Origin: JAWLAT01 sp041395325
GTDB lineage: Bacteria > Pseudomonadota > Gammaproteobacteria > Xanthomonadales > SZUA-5
Length of the DNA stretch: 64,000 nt
Direction of reading: 5' to 3'
Assembly: GCA_041395325.1 (NCBI GenBank)
Contig: JAWLAT010000011.1
Coordinates: 62,001 to 126,000 of the forward strand
Below the pieces are notes generated by a model. The model did not search any database, had not been told where the DNA came from, and saw nothing but the letters and a program-made list of their open reading frames with translations. This document shows positions 28,504 to 38,057 of this stretch, piece by piece; the first letter of the stretch is position 1; each line of letters starts with the position of its first letter. Made by a program: the position numbers and the translations under genes.

Positions 28504-29583
28504 TCAGAGCCACCCGGCGCGCTTGAGCTTCCAGTACAGCAGTCCGCAGGCCGTCACCGTCACGGCGATGGCCGCGGCGTAGCCGTAGCGCCAGCTCAAT
28601 TCGGGCATGTGCGCGAAGTTCATGCCATAGATCGCCCCGGTGGTGGTCGGGATGGCGAGGATGGCGGCCCAGCCGGCCAGGCGCTTGGTGACTTCGTTCT
28701 GGCCGACCGAGACCATCGACAGGTTCACCTGCAGCGCCGCCAGGATCATCTCGCCGAGCGTGCTGATCGCCTCACTCATGCGCACGGCATGGTCAAAGAT
28801 GTCGCGGAAATAGATCCGGATGTCGTCGGAGATCAGGCCTGGGTAGAAGCGCTGCAACTGATTGAGAATGTCGTGCATCGGTGCCACCGCCAGTCGCAAG
28901 GTCAGCAACTGACGCTTGAGCGTGTACAGCCGCTCGATCGTGCGGCGGTCGAACTTCTGATCGAAGATCTTCTTTTCCAGTTCCAGCAGTTCGGCTTCAA
29001 AGCTGCGAACGATGGGAAAGTAGTTGTCGACGATGAAATCCAGGACTGCATACAGCCCGAAGCTCGGTCCCAGGGCGAGCAATTCCGGTGATTGCTCGCA
29101 GCGCAAGCGGGTCGGGGCGTAGCTGAGCGAGGCGCCATGGCGAACCGTGGCGATGAAATTACGGCCGAGGAAGATGTGCGTCTCGCCGAAGCGGATCTCT
29201 CCCTCAACGAACTGCGCGGTGTGCACGACGAGGAACAGGACATCGTCGTAGACCTCGATTTTCGGTCGTTGATGCGCGTGCAGCGCGTCTTCGATGGCCA
29301 GTTCATGCAGGCCGAACTCTTCCTGCATCTTCAGCAGCAGCGCTTCGTCCGGTTCACACACCCCCATCCAGACGAACTGGTCGGAAGTCTGCAACACATC
29401 GCTGATCGCCTCCACGCTGATCTCGCCGACGCGACGGCCGTTGACCGAATAGGCAAAGGTGTTGACCACCGCCGCCCTGCCGATGGCCGTTCGGCCAACC
29501 TGTTGAACCAGCCGCTCGGCGTCGTGTTCGCATTTGTGCGTGTTGATGGCGAGACTCCGTGACCGGTACTCGCGCCCGATCAT
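28504..29583 (-). CDS. corA: CorA-type magnesium/cobalt transporter
   Basis: The 359-residue protein has a long cytoplasmic N-terminal domain with a helix-rich stalk (about 180-290). Two C-terminal membrane helices are joined by the YGMNF signature (Gly320-Met321-Asn322). The loop after it is HMPELSW, rather than the MPEL-W of most CorAs. It mediates Mg2+ and Co2+ influx as a pentamer. The first 38 residues look poorly conserved, and a GTG near residue 39 (before VNTFAYS) is an alternative start. The gene stands alone on the minus strand. Confidence 0.92.
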   Translation of the reverse strand: MIGREYRSRSLAINTHKCEHDAERLVQQVGRTAIGRAAVVNTFAYSVNGRRVGEISVEAISDVLQTSDQFVWMGVCEPDEALLLKMQEEFGLHELAIEDALHAHQRPKIEVYDDVLFLVVHTAQFVEGEIRFGETHIFLGRNFIATVRHGASLSYAPTRLRCEQSPELLALGPSFGLYAVLDFIVDNYFPIVRSFEAELLELEKKIFDQKFDRRTIERLYTLKRQLLTLRLAVAPMHDILNQLQRFYPGLISDDIRIYFRDIFDHAVRMSEAISTLGEMILAALQVNLSMVSVGQNEVTKRLAGWAAILAIPTTTGAIYGMNFAHMPELSWRYGYAAAIAVTVTACGLLYWKLKRAGWL

Positions 29584-29632
29584 GCAGCGCCTCGCACCCT
29601 TTTGGCCAGCGGTGCTCTAGCTGGCCTCCCGC

Positions 29633-30316
29633 TCAGTCCGATGGCAGATCCAGCGCCGCGCATTGATAGTCGAGCAGCGGCTGGGCCTGGACGGCGCAGT
29701 CCACCAGCCAGGGCAGCAGGCGATCGCTGCAAACCAGCGTGTCGTCGACCGGTCGGCTGACAATGAAATCCTTGCGCTTGAGGTCCTCGATCAACGGGTG
29801 ATCGGGCGGAAAGCCGCGCGGTGGGCGAGTCAGGCTGTCGCCGCCGAAACTCAAGCCAGCCTGCAGAACTGCATCACGGGCCTGCGCCCAGGCGCGCGGG
29901 TTGTCGACAATGAAGTCGCGTAACTGCCGCAGCACCGGGGCCGGTGGGTGGTAGATCCCGGCGCCGAAAAAGCAGCCATCGGCCGCCAGATGGAAATACA
30001 GCAAGGGACTGCCGTCGGCGGCCTCGCGGTGCTTGATGGCGGCGCCCGCGTGGGTCTTGTACGGGCGCTTGTCGTTGGAGAAACGGGTGTCGCGATGGAT
30101 TCGGAACAATGACCCGCCCACGGGTCTGGGGTCGGGTACGAAGGGCGGCAGCTGCGCGCTCAGCGGCCCTTGCAGGTCGGTCAGCAGGCGCAGGAACGGC
30201 TGCCGCACGCTGGCTTCATAACGGGCCTTGTTGGCCTTGAACCAGTCGCGGTCATTGTTGGCACTCAGGTCCTCCAGGAAGCGGAGGCTGTCGGCACTGA
30301 AGTAGGCGGTGGACAT
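29633..30316 (-). CDS. DUF2461 family protein
   Basis: The start at 30316 (MSTAYFSADSLRFLEDL) follows a GGGAA site and matches the family start. The 227-residue protein shows the DUF2461 features NNDRDWFKANKARYE, GGSLFRIHRDTRFSNDKRPYK and PLLYFHLAADGCFFGAGIY. The family is widespread and of unknown function. The gene sits 26 bases downstream of the SRAP-GNAT gene on the same strand and is probably co-transcribed with it. Confidence 0.88.
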   Translation of the reverse strand: MSTAYFSADSLRFLEDLSANNDRDWFKANKARYEASVRQPFLRLLTDLQGPLSAQLPPFVPDPRPVGGSLFRIHRDTRFSNDKRPYKTHAGAAIKHREAADGSPLLYFHLAADGCFFGAGIYHPPAPVLRQLRDFIVDNPRAWAQARDAVLQAGLSFGGDSLTRPPRGFPPDHPLIEDLKRKDFIVSRPVDDTLVCSDRLLPWLVDCAVQAQPLLDYQCAALDLPSD

Positions 30317-30342
30317 GCGAATTCCCAGTCTGATCAAGCGTG

Positions 30343-31416
30343 TCAGAGTGCGCGGGCATAGTAGCGATTGCAGCCGAAATGGCCGGTCTCGCCCATGGGT
30401 GCATCGAGCGGCTTGAAGCCGGCCTTGAGGTACAGCTTCTGCGCCTGATCCATGCCCGTGAGGGTTTCCAGATACATGCGCCGGAAGCCCAGTTCGCGGG
30501 CCTTGCTCAGGCACAGCTCGATCAGCTTGCGACCGACGCCAAAACCGCGAACACGCGGCATGATGTACATCTTGCGCAGCTCACAGGTTTGCGCATCGGC
30601 ACCGGCCAGCGGCGCCACACCGCCGCCACCGACCACGTCGCCGCGATGGATCACGACGAAGTACTCGGCGCGTGCATCGGCATAAGCCGCGCTCATGGCC
30701 GACACCTCGGGGTCATGGATCGCGAAGCCCGGCCCGTCGGCGCCAAACTCGGGCATCACCGAGCGAATCACGGCCGCCATGCCGGGGTCATCGGAAGACT
30801 GGATCGCGCGTATGTCGAACAGCGGCGCTGGATCGAGTACGGCCTCGTTGGCCGGTTGCAGCAACTCGGCGGCGGCCAGGCTGTCGCCAGACAGCCATTG
30901 CGCATAGTGCGCCGGGTCGATGATCACCGGCATGCGGTCGTGAATCGGTGCCACCGTGGCGTTGGCGGTCGTGGTCAGGATGGTGACACTGAGCAGACTT
31001 TCGCCATCCGGGCGACGCCAGCGCTCCCACAGGCCGGCCAGGCCCAGTGGACCGGCACTGCCGCGGAATTCGATCGGTCGCTTGCCCTGCTCGTCGGTGC
31101 GCCATTCGTAGAAGCCGGTCGCTGGCAGCAGGCAACGGCGCTGCTTGAAGGCGGCCCGAAAGGCAGGCTTCTCGGCCGCCGTTTCGGCGCGAGCATTGAT
31201 CATCCTGTAGCCGACCTTCTCGTGCTTGGCCCACGCCGGAATCAAGCCCCAGCGGGCCTCGAAGAGGTGGTTCCTACCCGCATCGTCCAGCCCCACGACG
31301 GGCACCTCGGTGCCCGGGCGGATGTTGTAGCGGGCCGGGTAGACCGGGTACTTGTGTACCCGGAACTGCTGCTGCAGCAGTTCGGGAAGGGTGTCGAGAA
31401 AATAACGACCGCACAT
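30343..31416 (-). CDS. SRAP (YedK/HMCES-like) domain fused to GNAT acetyltransferase
   Basis: The start at 31416 gives Met-Cys at the N-terminus, essential for SRAP. The 357-residue protein has a full SRAP active site: Cys2 (MCGRYF), Asn74 (MINARAET), Glu104 (GFYEWR) and His159 (APIHDRMPVI), close to the E. coli YedK positions 2, 75, 105 and 160. SRAP proteins crosslink to abasic sites in single-stranded DNA. After residue 200 a GNAT domain begins, with the acetyl-CoA loop RVRGFGVGRKL (about 288-298) and ending KLYLKAGFKPLD. The reading frame is continuous. The fusion is unusual, and the GNAT target is unknown. Confidence 0.88.
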   Translation of the reverse strand: MCGRYFLDTLPELLQQQFRVHKYPVYPARYNIRPGTEVPVVGLDDAGRNHLFEARWGLIPAWAKHEKVGYRMINARAETAAEKPAFRAAFKQRRCLLPATGFYEWRTDEQGKRPIEFRGSAGPLGLAGLWERWRRPDGESLLSVTILTTTANATVAPIHDRMPVIIDPAHYAQWLSGDSLAAAELLQPANEAVLDPAPLFDIRAIQSSDDPGMAAVIRSVMPEFGADGPGFAIHDPEVSAMSAAYADARAEYFVVIHRGDVVGGGGVAPLAGADAQTCELRKMYIMPRVRGFGVGRKLIELCLSKARELGFRRMYLETLTGMDQAQKLYLKAGFKPLDAPMGETGHFGCNRYYARAL

Positions 31417-31625
31417 GCTGGTCAGCCCGCAGGGCAGTGGCAACCAGCACAGCGTGCCAATTTCCAGTGGGACTGACCAGCACCCGACCAAAGACCCGCG
31501 TGGCAGTTCCATACGGCCAGGTATCGGTCCGGCCGCCGTGACATAATCGACCGATCCGGTCTTGCTTCGATGGGGCATTGGATGCCCGCACGACCGGCCG
31601 ACTGACTAGGGGAGGCTAAGAGACC

Positions 31626-34484
31626 ATGCGCACATCGTTGTTCCGTCGTTCCTTGCTCACACTGGGACTGGCGACCGCACTGGCGTTGCCGGTGCAGGCC
31701 CAGACCATTCAACTGGACGGCCCAGGCCTGAAGGCGCCCGGCAGCATCAGCGTCGATCCGGAGGGCGTACCGACCATTCTGGCCAGCAATGACTTCGACG
31801 CGGCCTGGCTGCTGGGTTATGCCCACGCGCAGGCACGCTTTTTCCAGATGGACTTTTCCCGGCGTGGTTCCAGCGGCACGCTGGCCGAACTGGTGGGTCC
31901 GGCAGCGCTGAGCAACGACGTGCAGATCCGCACGCTGGGCCTGCGTCGCGCAGCCTGGGCGACCTATGTCGCGCTCAATGACGAGTTGCGTGGCGTGCTC
32001 AAGGCCTACGCCGACGGCGTCAACGCCTGGCTGGCGGCCAATCCCCTGCCGCCGGAATACGCCGGGCTGGAGATCAGCCGTGCGCAGCCCTGGACGCCGG
32101 TGGATTCGCTGGTGATCGGCAAGATCCTGGCTTTCAACCTGTCCTTCGATCTGGACATCGATCCGACCCTGCGGCTGGCGGCCTATCAGGCGGCCGGGCA
32201 GGCGGCCGGCTTCAATGGCACTGCGTTGTTCTTTGAGGACACCCATCGCACCGCACCCGGCGACGACCGCATCTCCATTCCCGGCTTCCTGACCAAGGCC
32301 GGCGTCAACCGCGATGCGTCCAAGTCGGTGGTGGATCAGGCGCCGGTGATCGATCCCAGCCTGGTTCGTCTGGCCAGCAACTACCGGGCGGCCATTGAGA
32401 ACCATCCGCTGATCGCACCCACGCTGCAGTTCCGCGAAGGCCGTGGCGCCAGCAACTGGTGGATCATCGGCGGCCAGCACACACAGAGCGGCAGCCCGAT
32501 CCTGGCCAATGACCCGCATCTGTCGCTGAACACGCCGGCGACCTTCATGGAAACGCACATCACCAGCACCGATGCGCGCTATCCCAATCCGATGAACGTC
32601 GTCGGCACCTCGGCGCCCGGTACGCCGGTCAACCTGATGGGCTGCACCGATTTTCACTGCTGGGGTCTGACCACCAACCCGCTGGACGTGACGGACGCCT
32701 ACCAGGAGCAACTGCGGCTCAATACCTACGGCTTGCCCAGTCACACCATCTATCAGGGGCAGTTGGAGCCGGTCGTCATCGTCTTCCAGAGCTACTACGC
32801 CAACAGCATTGGCGATGGAGTGGCCGACACCGTTGGCCGCGTCAACGACATCGGCTATCTCAACGGCGCCGCCACCGTGCTGGTGCCGCGCCGCAATTTC
32901 GGGCCGATCGTCAGTATCGACACGGCCAGCAGCACCGGTCTGTCGGTGCAGTACACCGGCTGGGGCGCAACCTTTGAGCTGGAGGCCTTCCGCCGCGTGT
33001 CACGCGCCGAGAACCTGAGCGAGTTCCGCGAAGCGCTGACCTATTTCGACGTCGGCTCGCAGAACTTCGCCTACGCCGACAAGGAAGGCAACATCGCCTA
33101 CTACACCACCGCCGAAGCCCCGATCCGCGACGATCTGCAGAATCTGCTGACCGCTGACGGTGGCCGGCCGCCGTTCCTGATTCGCGATGGCTCCGGCACC
33201 TTCCGGCACGAGTGGCTGCCGGTGAGCAACCCGCAGCAGAATCAGGCCGTGCCTTTCGAGGTGCTGTCGTTGGCCGAGATGCCGCAGTCGGTCAATCCGG
33301 CCAGTGGCTACATCGCCAACGCCAACAACGATCCGGTCGGCGTGACCCTGGATAACAATCCGCTCAACCAGCTTCGTCCGGGCGGTGGTCTGTACTATCT
33401 GGAGAAGGGCTATTCGGCCTATCGGATGGGTCGCATCGATCGCATGATCCAGAGTGCCATCGCCTCCGGTCAGCCCATCAGCGTCAATCAGGTCAAGCAG
33501 ATGCAGGCCAACAATCAGCCGCTCGATGCCGAGTTGCTGACGCCCTATCTGCTGACAGCCGGCAGCAATGCGCTGGGTGATGGGGCCTGGGCACCGCTGG
33601 CCGCGCTGGGTGCCGACGCCGGTGTACAGGCCGCGCTGGTGCGACTGGCACAGTGGGATTTCTCAACGCCCACCGGTATTCAGCAGGGTTTTGATCCCTT
33701 CGACAATCCAACGGCGTTGCCGGCCCCGAGCGACGCCGAGATCCTGAACTCCACGGCAGCGACGGTATTTGTCGGCTGGCGCAGCAAGGCCATCCGCAAC
33801 ATCGTCGACGCGACCTTGAGTCAGGTCGGTCTGGGCAGCGCGCTGCCCGGCAACGAGGAATCGGCGCGGACCCTGAAGAATCTGCTCGACAACTTTGGCG
33901 CCGCCGGTGGCGTGGGTGCGTCAGGGCTGAACTTCTTCAATGTGGCCGATGCCCCGGACGCCGCCTCAGCCCGCGATTTCCTGTTGTTGAAGAGTCTGCG
34001 CGATGCGCTGGACATGTATGCGTCGGATGACTTCACCGCCGCCTTCGCCAATTCCACCAACATCGACGACTATCGCTGGGGCCTGCTGCACCGCATCGTC
34101 TTCGATCACCCGTTGGGTGGTGCGCTGAACATCCCGGGTCCGAACCCGTTCCCGTTCACCGATGTGGGCCCGGGTCTGCCGGGTCTGGCGCGGCCAGGTG
34201 GCTATGAAGTCGTCGATGCCTCCAGTCACAGCCTGCGTGCCGATGGGGTCAACGAGTTCATGTTCGGCAGCGGTCCGAATCGGCGTTTCGTCGGTCACAT
34301 GACGCCGACCGGCGCCACTTATGAGCAGATTCTCCCTGGTGGGCAGAGTGGCGTGATCACCGATGGTGCCGCGTACATCAGTCAGTTGCCGCGCTGGCTG
34401 ACCAACCTGTACAAGCCTCTGGTTATCGATGTGGATACCGTTCAGGCGATCGAGATCCAGCGCGTCGATTTCCAGCCGCGCTGA
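31626..34484 (+). CDS. Penicillin acylase family (Ntn hydrolase) protein
   Basis: The 952-residue preproprotein has a signal peptide (about 1-26, ending VQAQ). The alpha chain is at about 30-250, with YAHAQARFFQMDFSRR. A cleavage site and N-terminal nucleophile Ser276 lie in GRGASNWWIIGG, followed by the beta chain with NDPHLSLN. Family members hydrolyse amides of penicillin G, acyl-homoserine lactones or related substrates in the periplasm. Quorum-signal acylase activity is possible but not shown. A perfect palindromic terminator follows. Confidence 0.88.
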   Translation: MRTSLFRRSLLTLGLATALALPVQAQTIQLDGPGLKAPGSISVDPEGVPTILASNDFDAAWLLGYAHAQARFFQMDFSRRGSSGTLAELVGPAALSNDVQIRTLGLRRAAWATYVALNDELRGVLKAYADGVNAWLAANPLPPEYAGLEISRAQPWTPVDSLVIGKILAFNLSFDLDIDPTLRLAAYQAAGQAAGFNGTALFFEDTHRTAPGDDRISIPGFLTKAGVNRDASKSVVDQAPVIDPSLVRLASNYRAAIENHPLIAPTLQFREGRGASNWWIIGGQHTQSGSPILANDPHLSLNTPATFMETHITSTDARYPNPMNVVGTSAPGTPVNLMGCTDFHCWGLTTNPLDVTDAYQEQLRLNTYGLPSHTIYQGQLEPVVIVFQSYYANSIGDGVADTVGRVNDIGYLNGAATVLVPRRNFGPIVSIDTASSTGLSVQYTGWGATFELEAFRRVSRAENLSEFREALTYFDVGSQNFAYADKEGNIAYYTTAEAPIRDDLQNLLTADGGRPPFLIRDGSGTFRHEWLPVSNPQQNQAVPFEVLSLAEMPQSVNPASGYIANANNDPVGVTLDNNPLNQLRPGGGLYYLEKGYSAYRMGRIDRMIQSAIASGQPISVNQVKQMQANNQPLDAELLTPYLLTAGSNALGDGAWAPLAALGADAGVQAALVRLAQWDFSTPTGIQQGFDPFDNPTALPAPSDAEILNSTAATVFVGWRSKAIRNIVDATLSQVGLGSALPGNEESARTLKNLLDNFGAAGGVGASGLNFFNVADAPDAASARDFLLLKSLRDALDMYASDDFTAAFANSTNIDDYRWGLLHRIVFDHPLGGALNIPGPNPFPFTDVGPGLPGLARPGGYEVVDASSHSLRADGVNEFMFGSGPNRRFVGHMTPTGATYEQILPGGQSGVITDGAAYISQLPRWLTNLYKPLVIDVDTVQAIEIQRVDFQPR

Positions 34485-34496
34485 TACGCTCCATCT

Positions 34497-34529
34497 GGCC
34501 CGGCGTGGCATGCCACGCCGGGCCTTTTT
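34497..34529 (+). terminator. Terminator of the acylase gene
   Basis: GGCCCGGCGTGGCA (34497-34510) and its exact complement (34511-34524) form a perfect 14-bp stem, followed by TTTTT (34525-34529). It lies 12 bases after the acylase stop. Confidence 0.93.
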
Positions 34530-34551
34530 GCGATTGGGAATGCATCATTCG

Positions 34552-35007
34552 ATGAGCGACAACCTGCTGCAGTATTTCCTTCTCAGTGCCGCGCAGACGA
34601 TCAAGCTGCACGCCGAGATCCTCAAGCCTGTGCCTCAGAACGCACCCTGTCAGGCGCGTGTCGAGCTGAAACTGATGCCCGCACGGCACGAGGCTGACGC
34701 CTCGGGCAGCCCGAGTTTCGTGCTCGGCATTCGTCTGGCCTGCGATGGATTCCCACCCGGCAGCCAGGACCAGGAACGGCTGTTTGCGTTGGAATTGGTG
34801 GTCAACCTGATCTACACCCAGTCCGCTGGTGAACCGATCAGTTTCGAGCATTTTGTGCAGCATCACGGAACGCTGGCCCGGCAGGCCTATCCGTTGCTGC
34901 AGACACAGGCCAATGGTCTGTTGCAGCAGCTTGGACTGGGGATGGTCCGTCTGCCATTGGACATCATGGGTTCGCCGCCACAGGACAGTACGGTGCGCCT
35001 GCACTGA
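34552..35007 (+). CDS. SecB-like protein
   Basis: The 151-residue soluble protein has a mixed beta N-terminal half and a C-terminal helix with a Pro-rich tail (YPLLQTQANGLLQQLGL...LPLDIMG). That pattern resembles the end of the SecB export chaperone. The start at 34552 (MSDNLLQYF) is used, and an ATG at 34540 is an alternative. It is not the main secB by length or sequence and could be a SecB-like chaperone with a dedicated client. Its neighbours give no client. Confidence 0.6.
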   Translation: MSDNLLQYFLLSAAQTIKLHAEILKPVPQNAPCQARVELKLMPARHEADASGSPSFVLGIRLACDGFPPGSQDQERLFALELVVNLIYTQSAGEPISFEHFVQHHGTLARQAYPLLQTQANGLLQQLGLGMVRLPLDIMGSPPQDSTVRLH

Positions 35008-35087
35008 TGAGACGGGAACATTGCGTGACCGGGCCAATGCACGCTGTTATGCTGCCCGGCTGAGTCTCGATCAACCAAGGAAATGTG

Positions 35088-35207
35088 ATGGGCAAGGGTG
35101 ACAAGCGTTCCCGCAAGGGCAAGATCTATCGTGGCAGCTACGGCAATTCGCGTTCGCACAGCGAACCCAAGCCGACCGTCAAGGACGCCGGCAAGGGCAA
35201 GAAGTAA
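35088..35207 (+). CDS. Small 30S ribosomal protein THX
   Basis: This 39-residue, Lys/Gly-rich peptide starts MGKGDKRSRKGKIYRGSYGN, the signature of bacterial THX peptides that sit at the top of the 30S head. AAGGA precedes the ATG. It is too short for usual ORF cut-offs and was found by reading the sequence. It is followed by a hairpin and faces hutI. Confidence 0.9.
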   Translation: MGKGDKRSRKGKIYRGSYGNSRSHSEPKPTVKDAGKGKK

Positions 35208-35219
35208 GCGCAGACTGCC

Positions 35220-35245
35220 GGGCTCGGTGCCTTCGGCCCGAGCCC
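35220..35245 (+). terminator. Weak hairpin after THX
   Basis: GGGCTCGG (35220-35227) pairs with CCGAGCCC (35238-35245) around a 10-base loop. There is no T-run, so it may be a partial terminator between convergent THX and hutI. Confidence 0.45.
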
Positions 35246-35273
35246 CATGCCGCGGATCAGCAAGCGGTCCGCG

Positions 35274-36518
35274 TCAAACCGGCCAATGCATCTGGCCGTT
35301 GATCCATATTCTTCGTGCTGGCGTTCCGCCCAGCCAATAGGCCAATTCCACAGGCGATTCCAGCGGCCACCAAACCAGGTCGGCTGCCTGCCCGACGGCG
35401 ATCTGCCCGCATTGTCCGTGCAAACCCAAGGCGCGTGCGGCATGCACGGTGACGCCGAGGAAAGCTTCGGTGGGTGTCAGGCCGAACAGAGCGCAGGCCA
35501 GGTGCATGGCCGCCCGTAGCGACAGCAGCGGTGAACTGCCCGGATTGAGGTCCGTGGCCACGGCCATCGGCACATTGGCCTGACGCAACGCGGCAATCGG
35601 TGGCTTCTGCGTCTCTCCCAGCACCACGAAGGCCCCTGGCAGGATCATGGCCACAGTGCCGGCCGCCGCCAATGCGGCGATGCCACTCGCGGAGGTGTAC
35701 TCGAGGTGGTCGGCAGACAAGGCCGAATACTCGGCGGCCAGCGCCGCGCCACCGGCATCGCTGAGCTGATCGGCGTGCAGTTTGACCGGTAGCCCCAGCT
35801 GGCGAGCACGTTCAAACAGCGGCCGTAGTTCCTCGGCACTGAAGGCGATGCCTTCGCAATAGGCATCGACCGCATCGATCAGACCGCGCTGGTGCAATGT
35901 GGGCAGGTACTGGTCGATGATCTGACGCAAATAGTCTGCGCGTACACCGCTGTATCCCGGTGGCAACGCATGCGCGCCCAGATAGCTGGTGCGAATCCGC
36001 TGCCCGGTGTGCTGCCCCACGGCACGGGCGGTGCGCAATTGGCGCGCTTCGGTCTCCAGGTCCAGCCCGTAGCCACTCTTGATCTCCAGCGTCGTCACGC
36101 CATCGGCCAGCAAGGCCTGGGCGCGGGGCAGGGCGCTGCGCAGCAGTTCGGTCTCATCGGCCAATCGGGTCTGGCTGACGGTGGAGCGAATGCCGCCACC
36201 ACTTTCGGCGATCTGCGCATAGCTTTCGCCGGCCAGTCGGCGCTCGAACTCATCGGCCCGGCGGCCGGCGAACACCAGATGGGTGTGTGCATCGATCAGA
36301 CCGGGTGTAAGCAAACCGTCCGGCAAGGTCTCCACCCGATCGGCCAGTTGGTCGGGCGCTGCCGGCAGTCGATCGCGTGCGCCGACAAAGCAGAAGCGAC
36401 CCTGTTGAATCCCAATGGCGGCATCGTCGATGAGCCCATAGCCACCGCCGTCGGCTGTGGCGACACGAGATGCCAGGATCAGTCGGTCCCAGCGCTGATC
36501 AGCAGCAGATGAAGGCAT
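35274..36518 (-). CDS. hutI: Imidazolonepropionase
   Basis: The 414-residue amidohydrolase matches HutI, which opens the imidazolone ring in histidine breakdown to give formiminoglutamate. Metal ligands His78 and His80 lie in IDAHTHLVFAGRR. Further family motifs are EIKSGYGLDLETE, SYLGAHALPPGY, KLHADQLSD and TDLNPGSS. Its start directly abuts the stop of the upstream symporter gene. The other hut genes (hutH, hutU, hutG) are absent from the window. Confidence 0.93.
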   Translation of the reverse strand: MPSSAADQRWDRLILASRVATADGGGYGLIDDAAIGIQQGRFCFVGARDRLPAAPDQLADRVETLPDGLLTPGLIDAHTHLVFAGRRADEFERRLAGESYAQIAESGGGIRSTVSQTRLADETELLRSALPRAQALLADGVTTLEIKSGYGLDLETEARQLRTARAVGQHTGQRIRTSYLGAHALPPGYSGVRADYLRQIIDQYLPTLHQRGLIDAVDAYCEGIAFSAEELRPLFERARQLGLPVKLHADQLSDAGGAALAAEYSALSADHLEYTSASGIAALAAAGTVAMILPGAFVVLGETQKPPIAALRQANVPMAVATDLNPGSSPLLSLRAAMHLACALFGLTPTEAFLGVTVHAARALGLHGQCGQIAVGQAADLVWWPLESPVELAYWLGGTPARRIWINGQMHWPV

Positions 36519-37940
36519 TCAGTTCTCCGGGTGCCGATGGGGCCGGTCGGGGCGGCTACCCAGCCAGGCCAGCAACAGGGCCAGCGAGAATGGCAGCCAG
36601 CGCTCCAGCCAGTCGCCAGGCGTGTCGGGCAGCCAGCTCAGCAGAATCGTCCCCAGACTGCCGGTCAGCAAGCTCGCGCTGATGGCCGCTGGTGCGATGC
36701 GCCGCCCGGCCAGCAACAGCAATACCAGTGGCGTGAAGGCGGAGCCGACGGCGTGCCAGGCGAAGAGCACGCGCTGGAACACGCTTTGTGGCGCGTACAG
36801 TGCCAGCAACAGTGCCACCGCGCTCAGCAGCAGGACGGTCCAGCGCGCCAGCCGCAATGCGCCTGGTCCGCCGGGTCGGGCGGGCAGGTCATGGGTCACG
36901 CAGGAAGCGGCCACCAGCAGTTGTGAGTCGGCCGTGGACATGATGGCCGACAGGATCGAGGCCACCAGGATGCCGGCAATGACGGTCGGGAACAGTTGCT
37001 GGCCCAGCCCGAAAATGACGCCTTCGCCCGTCGCGCCGGCCGGCAACAGCACGCGGCCGCACCAACCCACCAACAGCATGCCCGACAGCACCAGCAGCAT
37101 CCACGTCAGCCCGATCCATTGCGCGCGCCGCATCGAAGTCGGCCCCTCGATGGCCATGAATCGGGACAGCACATGTGGCTGGCCCGAATGGCCGGTTCCA
37201 ATGGCGATGCAACCGGCTGCAAAGCCCAGACCCGCCAGGCCCACTCGGTCGCCGAGCGGTTGGACCAGCAGCGGGTCGATGTCCGCCAGTGCCTGCCACA
37301 AGGCCTGTGGTCCGCCAACGCTCCACAGAGCGGCCGCCGGCAGCAACGCCGCAGTTGCGGCCATCAAAAGCCCCTGCAAGAGGTCGGTCATGCTGACGGC
37401 CCAGAAGCCGCCCAGCAGCGTGTAGCCGACGATCACCGCCACGCCGATCAGCAATGCCTGGGTGGCGTTGATCCCCAGTGCCTGTTCGAAGGCAATGCCA
37501 GCGGCGGCGAACTGCGCGGCGATGTAGAAGGCAAAGCTGACCAGCACGATCAGCGCCGCGATGCGCCGGTTGCGCAGCCCACCCGGCGATTCGCGCGGGC
37601 CGCAGAGCACGTCGATCAAGGTCAGATCGGTGTCGCCAGCGCGTTCGCGCAGGCGCGGCGCCACATACAGCCACGCCACCAGCATGCCGGCCATCACGCC
37701 GATCAGCAGCCAGATCGCCGACAGGCCCCAGGCGTAGGCAGCACCGCTGACGCCCACCAGCGTCCAGGCCGAGGAGGAACTCGCATTGGCGCTGATGGCG
37801 GCCACCCACGGACCCAGGCGGCGCCCGCCCAGGTAGAAGTCGTCTTCGTCACGCGTGCGGCGGCTGGCCCACAGGCCGATGCCCAACAGGGCAACCAGAT
37901 AGGCCAGCAGGGTCAGCACGATCGCGCTGGTATCGGTCAT
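36519..37940 (-). CDS. Sodium:solute symporter (SSS family)
   Basis: The 473-residue protein has about 13 hydrophobic segments and SSS motifs: DDFYLGGRRLGPWVAAIS near the N-terminus, ASSSSAWTLVGVSGAAYAWG in the second helix region, and AIMSTADSQLLVA later. The best-known relative is PutP, which takes up proline with sodium. Sitting one base upstream of hutI, it may supply histidine or urocanate, an inference from position. Confidence 0.88.
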   Translation of the reverse strand: MTDTSAIVLTLLAYLVALLGIGLWASRRTRDEDDFYLGGRRLGPWVAAISANASSSSAWTLVGVSGAAYAWGLSAIWLLIGVMAGMLVAWLYVAPRLRERAGDTDLTLIDVLCGPRESPGGLRNRRIAALIVLVSFAFYIAAQFAAAGIAFEQALGINATQALLIGVAVIVGYTLLGGFWAVSMTDLLQGLLMAATAALLPAAALWSVGGPQALWQALADIDPLLVQPLGDRVGLAGLGFAAGCIAIGTGHSGQPHVLSRFMAIEGPTSMRRAQWIGLTWMLLVLSGMLLVGWCGRVLLPAGATGEGVIFGLGQQLFPTVIAGILVASILSAIMSTADSQLLVAASCVTHDLPARPGGPGALRLARWTVLLLSAVALLLALYAPQSVFQRVLFAWHAVGSAFTPLVLLLLAGRRIAPAAISASLLTGSLGTILLSWLPDTPGDWLERWLPFSLALLLAWLGSRPDRPHRHPEN

Positions 37941-38057
37941 GGGCGGTGCTTGGAATATGTGAGCGAGGACCGCGACCTTGCGGCTTCAAAACATAGACTA
38001 GCAGCCCGCGTGAACGGCGCGGGACGGCTGGGGAGCCGCAGTCCAATGGGGGAGAAG

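Noticed and set aside
29604..29626. GGCCAGC/GCTGGCC hairpin
   Set aside because: The T-run is on the wrong side for either strand to be a terminator.
36996..38057. Upstream extension of the beta-helix gene
   Set aside because: It lies opposite the symporter. The ATG at 38058 has a binding site and a signal peptide.
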